A stretch of DNA of 64,000 nucleotides from Haladaptatus paucihalophilus DX253 (GTDB lineage: Archaea > Halobacteriota > Halobacteria > Halobacteriales > Haladaptataceae): NCBI RefSeq assembly GCF_000376445.1, contig NZ_AQXI01000001.1, positions 2,691,734 to 2,755,733 of the forward strand. Reading direction: 5' to 3'. A program made the translations under genes and the position numbers. The notes under the pieces are model-generated. The model made no database searches and was not told where the DNA came from. It saw only the letters and a program-made list of their open reading frames with translations. The stretch's first letter is position 1. The number at the start of each line of letters is the position of its first letter. Of this stretch, positions 57,910 through 64,000 are shown one piece after another.

Positions 57910-59426
57910 CGAAGGCCAACGCGAAGGAAATCGAGAAACGTGAGAGCGCGGACTCGCTGTTCCTCGGCAGCGACGGGGGGGACGACGCCTACCGGCGGGC
58001 GATGGCAAAAGCGACCGACGCGGTTCTCGATTCGGTCGGCGACGGCGAGCAACCCTACTCCGGTCAGTCGCCGGAATCGCTTCGAGAACTGTTCGCGGAC
58101 GAATCGATGATTCCCGAGGAAGGTACGGGTGTCGAGGAAGCCATCGAGGACGCGAAGTCGATACTCCGGAACTCCGTGAACGTCTCGAACCCGACCTGTT
58201 TCGCCCACCTCCACTGCCCACCCGCGGTGCCGGGACTTGCCGCGGAGGCGATGCTCTCCGCGACGAACCAATCGATGGACTCGTGGGACCAGAGTCCGGC
58301 GGCGACGATGCTCGAAACGCGGATGGTCGAGGACCTCTGTTCGCTCTTCGGCTACGACGCCGACGCCGGAGACGGGGTGTTCACCAGCGGCGGCACGCAG
58401 TCGAACTTCCTCGGACTCCTGCTCGCCCGCGAGCGGTTCGCCGCGGAGCGCTTCGGCACCGACGTTCAGCGGTCGGGCCTTCCGCCGCGCGCGAAGGCGA
58501 TGCGAATCCTCTGCTCCGAGGAGGCACACTTCACGGCCGAACAGGCCGCCGCCCACCTCGGGTTGGGGGAGAACGCGGTGACGACCGTCGAAACCGACGA
58601 GGACCGACGGCTGTGCCCGGACGCGCTCGACCGAACCCTGTCGGACCTCCACGAGCGGGAACTGGTCCCGTTCGCCCTCGTCGGCACCGCCGGAACGACG
58701 GACTTCGGGAGCATCGACCCGCTTTCCGAACTCGCCGACCGGGCGGACGAACACGACCTGTGGTTCCACGTCGATGCGGCCTACGGCGGCGCGCTGGCCG
58801 CGAGCGACCGCCACCGCGACCGGCTCTCCGGCATCGACCGCGCGGACTCCATCGCCGTCGATTTCCACAAACTGTTCTACCAGCCCATCAGCTGTGGCGC
58901 GTTCCTGCTGCGCGACGGCTCGCGGTACGAACACATCGCGCGAAACGCCTCCTACCTCAACCCCGAAGGGGACAACGCGCCGAACCTCGTCGCCAAATCC
59001 GTCCAGACGACGCGCCGCTTCGACGCGCTCAAACCGTACCTCACGTTCAAAGCCGTCGGGCGGAGCGGATTGGCCGCCCTCATCGACGGCACCGTCGACC
59101 TCGCCGCCGACGTCGCGGACCTGCTCGCGGAGGACGATTCGTTCGAACTGGTCGCCGAACCGACGCTCAACGCCATCGTCTTCCGCTATCGGCCGCACGA
59201 CGACCTCTCCGACGACCTGCTGGGATGGATAAACGAGGCGATACGCGAGTCGCTGCTCCGGGAGGGCGAGGCGGTCCTCGCCCGAACCGAAGTCGATGGC
59301 GTTTCCGCGCTGAAGTTCACCCTCCTCAACCCGCGGACGACGCTCTCGGACGTCGCCGCCGTCCTCGATACGCTCGAACGGCGCGGCGATTCGCTGTGCG
59401 CCGTCTCGCCGGAGGTGAGTCGATGA
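57906..59426 (+). CDS. rhbB: L-2,4-diaminobutyrate decarboxylase (PLP-dependent)
   Basis: This 506-residue group-II decarboxylase converts 2,4-diaminobutyrate to 1,3-diaminopropane. The PLP region includes FTSGGTQSNFLG, HVDAAYGGAL and the Lys in AVDFHKLFYQP (about residue 322). It starts within the previous gene's stop (ATGA) and its own stop overlaps the following synthetase. The family also includes glutamate and tyrosine decarboxylases, but context with a diaminobutyrate aminotransferase fixes the likely substrate. It corresponds in position to bacterial rhbB. Confidence 0.9.
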   Translation: MTKANAKEIEKRESADSLFLGSDGGDDAYRRAMAKATDAVLDSVGDGEQPYSGQSPESLRELFADESMIPEEGTGVEEAIEDAKSILRNSVNVSNPTCFAHLHCPPAVPGLAAEAMLSATNQSMDSWDQSPAATMLETRMVEDLCSLFGYDADAGDGVFTSGGTQSNFLGLLLARERFAAERFGTDVQRSGLPPRAKAMRILCSEEAHFTAEQAAAHLGLGENAVTTVETDEDRRLCPDALDRTLSDLHERELVPFALVGTAGTTDFGSIDPLSELADRADEHDLWFHVDAAYGGALAASDRHRDRLSGIDRADSIAVDFHKLFYQPISCGAFLLRDGSRYEHIARNASYLNPEGDNAPNLVAKSVQTTRRFDALKPYLTFKAVGRSGLAALIDGTVDLAADVADLLAEDDSFELVAEPTLNAIVFRYRPHDDLSDDLLGWINEAIRESLLREGEAVLARTEVDGVSALKFTLLNPRTTLSDVAAVLDTLERRGDSLCAVSPEVSR

Positions 59427-61213
59427 TTCCCCCGAGTGCGACCGACGACCCCGACGTCGTTGCCGCCGCCGCGACGACCCACGCCTTCCTCAACTCCTAT
59501 CTCCGGGAGACCGGCGACTACGAGGTCGTCGAAGATTCCTCGGCGGAGTCCGGGAACGCGATTCGGTTCGAACTGTCGGCCGTCGGCGTCGAAGTCGTCG
59601 TTCCGCTTTCGTACCGGTCGGAGACGGGTCGTCACCTGTTCGACCTCCCGGCGCGGTTCCGCGCGGGCGGCGAGTGGACGACGCTCGACTACGCCACGCT
59701 GGCGTCGCTCGTCGTCACGGACCTGTCGAAAAAGCGCGCGGACGACAACGTTGCCGACGAGTTCCTCGGCAGGGTGCTGTCCAGCAAACGGGCGACGGAG
59801 CGGTTCGTCGAAGCGCGCGCCGACGATCTCGATAGGTTGTACGGCACCGACTTCGAGTTCGCCGACGCCGAGCAGTCGCTCGTCTTCGGCCACCTGCTCC
59901 ACCCGACGCCGAAGAGCAGGGAGGGAATCGCCGCCCGCGACGCGCCGACGTACGCCCCGGAACTGCGCGGGTCGTTCCCGCTCCACTACTTCCGGGCGTC
60001 CCCCGAACTCGTCGCGCACGATTCGGCGCGGGACGAGAGCGCGACCGAGTGGGTGAAATCCGAACTCCGCGACGACCCGGCCGTCTCCGAGTCGTTCGTC
60101 GCGGAACACGTCGAAAGCGACGACGCGTTGATTCCGGTTCACCCGTGGCAGGCCGAACACCTGCTCCGGAAACCGTTCGTGGAGTCGCTGTCGGACGACG
60201 GGTCACTCGAACACCTCGGTCCGGTGGGTCGGGACTTCTATCCCACCTCGTCGGTTCGGACGCTGTACAGCCCGGAATCGTCGTTCATGGTGAAGGGGTC
60301 GCTCGCCGTCACCATCACGAACTCCGAGCGGACGAACAAGCGGCCCGAACTGGAACGCGGCGTCGCCATCACCGAACTCATGGATACGGCCCTCGGGGAC
60401 GAACTGCGGTCGCGGTTCCCCGACTTCGACGTGGTGCGCGACCCGGCCTATCTGACGGTCGAAGCGGGCGACGGAGCGGAATCCGGGTTCGAAGTCGTCC
60501 TGCGCGAGAACCCCTTCCGCGGCGAGGACGCGAGAAACGCGACGCCCATCGTGGGGCTCTGTCAGGACTCGCTGTCCGGCGGTAACTCCCGGCTCGCCAA
60601 CATCGTGGAGGAAATCGCGGAGCGGGAGGGCCGGTCAACCGCCGCGGTGAGCCGGGACTGGTTCCGCGAGTACCTCTCCGTCGCCATCCGACCGGTGCTG
60701 TGGCTCTATTTGACCCGCGGCGTCGGATTGGAAGCCCACCAGCAAAACAGCGTGCTGATGCTTCGGGACGGCTATCCCGACGAATTCCGCTACCGGGACA
60801 ATCAGGGCTACTACTTCGTCGAATCGACGCAGAACGAAGTCGAGGAGTTCCTCCCCGGCGTCGCCGAGCGTGCGGACACGCTCGTCTCCGACGAACTGGC
60901 CGACGAGCGAATCCGCTACTACGTGGTCCTGAACAACGCGTTCGGGGTGGTCAACGCGTTCGGCTGTGCCGGACTCGTGGACGAACGCGAGTTGCTCTCA
61001 CTCCTGCGCGAGGAACTGGAATCGCTCGCGGAGTACGAACGCGAGGAGTCGTCGCTGGCGACGAGTTTGCTCACGGAGCGGCGGGTCGCGTGCAAGGCGA
61101 ACCTGCTCACCCGGTTCCACGGCATGGACGAACTCACCGGAACGCTCGAAAATCAGTCCGTCTATTCGAACGTCCCCAACCCGCTCGTGACGGAACTGGA
61201 GGTGAAACCATGA
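59423..61213 (+). CDS. iucA: IucA/IucC family siderophore synthetase (first copy)
   Basis: The 596-residue NIS synthetase couples a hydroxamate amine to citrate using ATP. Conserved segments include IPVHPWQAEHLL, YPTSSVRTLYSPESSFMVKGSLAV, the HQQNSVLML catalytic region near residue 450, and DNQGYYFVES. It starts at the ATG within the upstream stop. Positional equivalence to rhbC suggests it adds the first acylated hydroxy-diaminopropane arm. A second family member closes the operon and would add the other arm. The coding sequence runs intact to a four-base overlap with the acetyltransferase gene. Confidence 0.92.
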   Translation: MIPPSATDDPDVVAAAATTHAFLNSYLRETGDYEVVEDSSAESGNAIRFELSAVGVEVVVPLSYRSETGRHLFDLPARFRAGGEWTTLDYATLASLVVTDLSKKRADDNVADEFLGRVLSSKRATERFVEARADDLDRLYGTDFEFADAEQSLVFGHLLHPTPKSREGIAARDAPTYAPELRGSFPLHYFRASPELVAHDSARDESATEWVKSELRDDPAVSESFVAEHVESDDALIPVHPWQAEHLLRKPFVESLSDDGSLEHLGPVGRDFYPTSSVRTLYSPESSFMVKGSLAVTITNSERTNKRPELERGVAITELMDTALGDELRSRFPDFDVVRDPAYLTVEAGDGAESGFEVVLRENPFRGEDARNATPIVGLCQDSLSGGNSRLANIVEEIAEREGRSTAAVSRDWFREYLSVAIRPVLWLYLTRGVGLEAHQQNSVLMLRDGYPDEFRYRDNQGYYFVESTQNEVEEFLPGVAERADTLVSDELADERIRYYVVLNNAFGVVNAFGCAGLVDERELLSLLREELESLAEYEREESSLATSLLTERRVACKANLLTRFHGMDELTGTLENQSVYSNVPNPLVTELEVKP

Positions 61214-61803
61214 CCGGCCCGGCCGGACTCGTGGCGTCGAACTACGACTTCCAGACGCGCGACGACGATGCGGAAAAGACGATTTCGTTCCGGGAGGCGT
61301 CGATGGAGCGCGACCTCGGCCGCCTGCACCGCTGGCTGAACGAACCCCACGTCCTGCCGTACTGGCAGTTGGACGACCCGCTTCCCGAGTTCCGACGGAC
61401 GCTCGCCGGAAAGCTGGCCGACGACCACCAGACGCTCTACGTCGGCCACCTCGACCACGTTCCGATGAGCTACTGGGAATCGTACTGGGCCGCGGACGAC
61501 GACCTCGCGGACCACTACGATGCGAAGCCGACGGACCAAGGAATCCACCTGCTCATCGGCGTCCCGGAGTTCCTGGGCCACGGCTACGCCGAACCCCTGC
61601 TCCGGGCCATGACGGCGTTCCAGTTCCGCCACGACGAGACGGACCGAATCGTGACGGAACCCGACGTTCGCAACGACAAGGTCATCTACGTCTTCGAGAA
61701 CTGCGGGTTCGAACCGCGACGGGAGCTGTCGTTGGAGGAAAAGGACGCCCTGCTGATGGTCTGTGAGCGCGAGCGATTCGAGACGGAGGTGCTGGGTCGA
61801 TGA
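61210..61803 (+). CDS. iucB: Siderophore N-acyltransferase (GNAT, IucB/RhbD type)
   Basis: This 197-residue GNAT enzyme is in the AlcB/IucB-like group. Motifs are NEPHVLPYWQLDDPL, PMSYWESYWA, HLLIGVPEFLGHGYAEPLLRA (the acyl-CoA-binding turn), and YVFENCGFEPRRE. It transfers acetyl from acetyl-CoA to the N-hydroxylated diamine, forming the hydroxamate. It overlaps both neighbours by four bases. If acyl specificity is acetyl, the product is schizokinen-like. A longer chain would give an acinetoferrin-like molecule; this cannot be decided here. Confidence 0.88.
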   Translation: MTGPAGLVASNYDFQTRDDDAEKTISFREASMERDLGRLHRWLNEPHVLPYWQLDDPLPEFRRTLAGKLADDHQTLYVGHLDHVPMSYWESYWAADDDLADHYDAKPTDQGIHLLIGVPEFLGHGYAEPLLRAMTAFQFRHDETDRIVTEPDVRNDKVIYVFENCGFEPRRELSLEEKDALLMVCERERFETEVLGR

Positions 61804-63182
61804 CGGACGACGAACGTTCGACGGACAGCTACGACGTCGTTGGTATCGGCCTCGGCCCGTTCAACCTCGGTTTGGCGGCGCTGCTCGAGGAGACGGAGAG
61901 CGACGCGCTGTTCCTCGAACGGAAACCGGAGTTCGAGTGGCACGGCGGCATGCTCATCGAGGACGCGACCCTCGAAGTGCCGTTCCTCGCCGACCTCGTG
62001 ACGCTCGCCGACCCGACGAGCGAGTACACGTATCTGAACTACCTCCGGGAGACGGACCGTCTCTACGAGTTCTACTTCTACGAGACGTTTCAGGTGCCCC
62101 GGCGGGAGTACGACGACTACTGTCGGTGGGTCGCCGAAACCCTCGGCAACACGGCGTTCTCCCGCACCGTGACCGACGTTCGGTACGACGAGGACCGGAA
62201 GGAGTTCCACGTCACCGCCCGCGACCCGGAAAGCGGCGGGACGTGCGGGACGTTCGAGTACCGCGCGGAGAACGTGGTGGTCGGCGTCGGAAGCGTCCCG
62301 AAGATCCCCGAGGCGCTACAAGGGCACCCGAGCGAGGACGTGTTCCACACCGCCAGCTACCTCGACCGCAGGGAACGCTGTCTCGACGCCGGGGCGATTA
62401 CGGTCGTCGGGTCGGGCCAGAGCGCCGCCGAGGTGTTCTTAGACCTGCTCAAGCGACAACCCGAGGCGAGCTACCGCCTCGACTGGCTCACGCGCTCGGA
62501 GGGGTTCTTCCCGATGGAGTACTCGAAACTGGGGCTTCAGCACTTCACGCCCGAGTACACCGAGTACTTCTACGACCTGCCACAGGAGCGAAAGGACGAC
62601 CTCGTGCCCGAGCAAGGGTTGCTGTACAAGGGAATCGACCCGGAGACGAGCGAGGAAATCTACGACCTGTTGTACGAGCGCTCCATCGGCGACGCGGACC
62701 CGGACGTCGGCATGCTCGCCACGACCGAAGTCGAGGACATCGAGGCGACGGACGGCGGCTACCGACTGACCTGCGAGCAGTGGCAGGAAGGCGAGCGGTT
62801 CGCCCACGAAAGCGACGTGGTGGTCCTCGGAACCGGCTATCACCGCCCGAGGCCGCCGTTCCTCGCCGGAATCGAGGATCGAATCGCCCGCGACGCGAAG
62901 GGACGCCTTCGCATCGCCGAGAACTACGAAATCGAGTTCGACGGCGCGGCCCGCCTGTTCGTGCAGAACGCCGACCTGTACAGCCACGGCGTCGGGACGC
63001 CCGACCTCGGACTCGGCTGTCAGCGAAACGCGGTCATCATCGAGTCGCTGCTCGGCGAGGAACGGTATCCGACCGACGAGGACACCGTTTTTCAGGATTT
63101 CTCCGTCGAGCGGTTCTGCTCGAAATCACCCGGAAGCGAACGATTGGACGACGAACGCGCGACACCCACACAGGAGGACTGA
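61800..63182 (+). CDS. iucD: N6-hydroxylating (lysine/ornithine/diamine) monooxygenase, IucD family
   Basis: The 460-residue flavoprotein uses FAD, NADPH and O2 to N-hydroxylate a primary amine. FAD binding is at GIGLGPFNL (15-23), the NADPH site at VVGSGQSAAEVF (about 202-213), and the terminal L-A-T/G-Y-like motif at LGTGYHRPRPPF. In this cluster the expected substrate is 1,3-diaminopropane, as in RhbE. It starts within the acetyltransferase stop and ends two bases before the next ATG. Confidence 0.92.
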   Translation: MTDDERSTDSYDVVGIGLGPFNLGLAALLEETESDALFLERKPEFEWHGGMLIEDATLEVPFLADLVTLADPTSEYTYLNYLRETDRLYEFYFYETFQVPRREYDDYCRWVAETLGNTAFSRTVTDVRYDEDRKEFHVTARDPESGGTCGTFEYRAENVVVGVGSVPKIPEALQGHPSEDVFHTASYLDRRERCLDAGAITVVGSGQSAAEVFLDLLKRQPEASYRLDWLTRSEGFFPMEYSKLGLQHFTPEYTEYFYDLPQERKDDLVPEQGLLYKGIDPETSEEIYDLLYERSIGDADPDVGMLATTEVEDIEATDGGYRLTCEQWQEGERFAHESDVVVLGTGYHRPRPPFLAGIEDRIARDAKGRLRIAENYEIEFDGAARLFVQNADLYSHGVGTPDLGLGCQRNAVIIESLLGEERYPTDEDTVFQDFSVERFCSKSPGSERLDDERATPTQED

Positions 63183-63184
63183 CG

Positions 63185-64000
63185 ATGCAGACCCCAACGC
63201 AGGATTCGAACGACATCGACATCGATAGCACCGACGGCAGTATCGAGTACGAACACCTTCGGGACGCACTGGCCCCCGGAATCTGGGAGACGGTCGGTCG
63301 GCGACTGCTGGCGAAGATGCTGGCCGAGTTCGGCTACGAGGAACTCGTCGTGCCCCGGCGAACGGAGGACGGCTACTTCCACCTCGGTCTGTCCGACGGG
63401 GTTGAGTACCGGTTCGAGGCCGACGACCGGCTGTTCGACTGGCGGAGCGTTCACCCCGACTCCATCGAGCGCCGGGAGTCCGGCGACTGGGAACCGGCGA
63501 CGGACCCCGTTCGCTTCCTGCTCGACGCGCAAGGGACCATCGGCGTCTCGGACATGACCGCCGGACACCTGATTCGGGAGTACCGCAACACGATGCTCGC
63601 CGACGCCCACATCGAGGCGAAATCCCGCGACGGCGAGCGGGACCTCACGGCGCTCGACTACGCCGAACTCGAAGGCGAGATGACCGGCCACCCGTGGATA
63701 ACCTACAACAAGGGTCGGCTCGGCTTCGGCTACGACGACTACCTCGACTACGCGCCGGAGCGGAAACAGCCCGTGACGCTCTCGTGGCTCGGCGTCTCCC
63801 GCGAGCGGGCCACCTTCAGCGCCGTCTCGGGACTCGACCACCAGTCGCTCGTCGCCGACGAACTCGGCGACCTGTACGGGGCGTTCCGAGCGAAACTCGA
63901 AGCGAAGGGTCTCGACCCGGACGACTACTACTTCCTGCCGGTCCACGAGTGGCAGTGGGACAACAGCGTCGTCCAACTGTTCGCGGACGAAATCGCGACG
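63185..64000 (+). CDS. iucC: IucA/IucC family siderophore synthetase (second copy, cut by window end)
   Basis: The frame is open from an ATG two bases after the iucD stop to the last base, giving 272 residues. The N-terminal part shows ALAPGIWETVGRRLLAKMLAEFG, EGEMTGHPWITYNKGRLGFG and the VHEWQWDN region. These are typical of NIS synthetases (type C/RhbF group). The catalytic HQQ region lies beyond the window. It should attach the second hydroxamate arm to the citrate intermediate. The gene order equals rhbF in bacteria. The true end and any following transport genes are unseen. Confidence 0.9.
   Translation, partial: MQTPTQDSNDIDIDSTDGSIEYEHLRDALAPGIWETVGRRLLAKMLAEFGYEELVVPRRTEDGYFHLGLSDGVEYRFEADDRLFDWRSVHPDSIERRESGDWEPATDPVRFLLDAQGTIGVSDMTAGHLIREYRNTMLADAHIEAKSRDGERDLTALDYAELEGEMTGHPWITYNKGRLGFGYDDYLDYAPERKQPVTLSWLGVSRERATFSAVSGLDHQSLVADELGDLYGAFRAKLEAKGLDPDDYYFLPVHEWQWDNSVVQLFADEIAT

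Noticed and set aside
56455-58221. 588-codon minus-strand frame opposite the aminotransferase
   Set aside because: It runs across the iron-box palindromes and overlaps strong PLP-enzyme coding on the plus strand. Composition is shadow-like.
58283-61213. 976-codon frame that seems to join the decarboxylase region to the IucA synthetase
   Set aside because: Only the part after 59423 has synthetase motifs. The earlier part is out of frame with the decarboxylase and is Arg-rich shadow, so it is not a fusion.

Overview
The window comes from a halophilic archaeon (class Halobacteria). The DNA is GC-rich and the proteins are Asp/Glu-rich. Secreted proteins mostly carry twin-arginine (Tat) signals. 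The window also has HTH-10 (bacterio-opsin-activator type) regulators, DUF7344 winged-helix proteins, small zinc-ribbon proteins and a haloarchaeal-type malate synthase. The gene mix would suit a Haladaptatus-like genus, but that is an impression and not a measurement. I saw no rRNA, tRNA, insertion sequence or CRISPR array.

Layout. 1-5.4 kb: the end of a peptide ABC transporter ATPase, an HTH-10 regulator followed by a DUF7344 gene, an M42 aminopeptidase, and a secreted aspartoacylase-like zinc enzyme with a PKD domain. 5.6-12 kb: a carbohydrate block on the minus strand, running solute-binding protein, two permeases, MalK-type ATPase, a tiny membrane protein, then glpR and pfkB. 12-16 kb: an APC amino-acid transporter, a Tat-exported subtilisin and small proteins. 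16-20.7 kb: a TackOD1 zinc protein, then a minus-strand group holding a secreted 11-residue-repeat protein, an HTH-10 regulator, a DUF6114-like membrane protein and a DUF6230-like exported protein. 21.2-23.9 kb: the glyoxylate bypass (small repeat protein, isocitrate lyase, malate synthase). 24-33 kb: membrane and secreted proteins of unknown role, an MFS transporter, an MscS channel and two PQQ-type beta-propellers. 33-40 kb: an acyl-CoA synthetase, three regulators and a zinc alcohol/formaldehyde dehydrogenase.

40.2-48.2 kb is a sulfite/nitrite assimilation and siroheme region. A siroheme-dependent reductase lies near CbiX (fused to a DR2241 Fe-S domain), uroporphyrinogen-III methyltransferase and a TrpD2-like protein. 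These face a convergent precorrin-2 dehydrogenase/DUF3891 pair. 48.3-56.2 kb holds two cupins, a parallel beta-helix protein divergent from a polysaccharide deacetylase, an EamA transporter, a DHH phosphoesterase and a SnoaL-like protein.

From 56.4 kb to the end is a tightly overlapping operon for a citrate-hydroxamate siderophore. Its order is aminotransferase, decarboxylase, IucA/C, acetyltransferase, monooxygenase, second IucA/C (cut by the window edge), the same as bacterial rhbABCDEF. Two palindromes resembling DtxR/IdeR iron-repressor sites precede it. The predicted product is schizokinen-like: diaminobutyrate is made and decarboxylated to 1,3-diaminopropane, which is N-hydroxylated, acetylated and joined to citrate.
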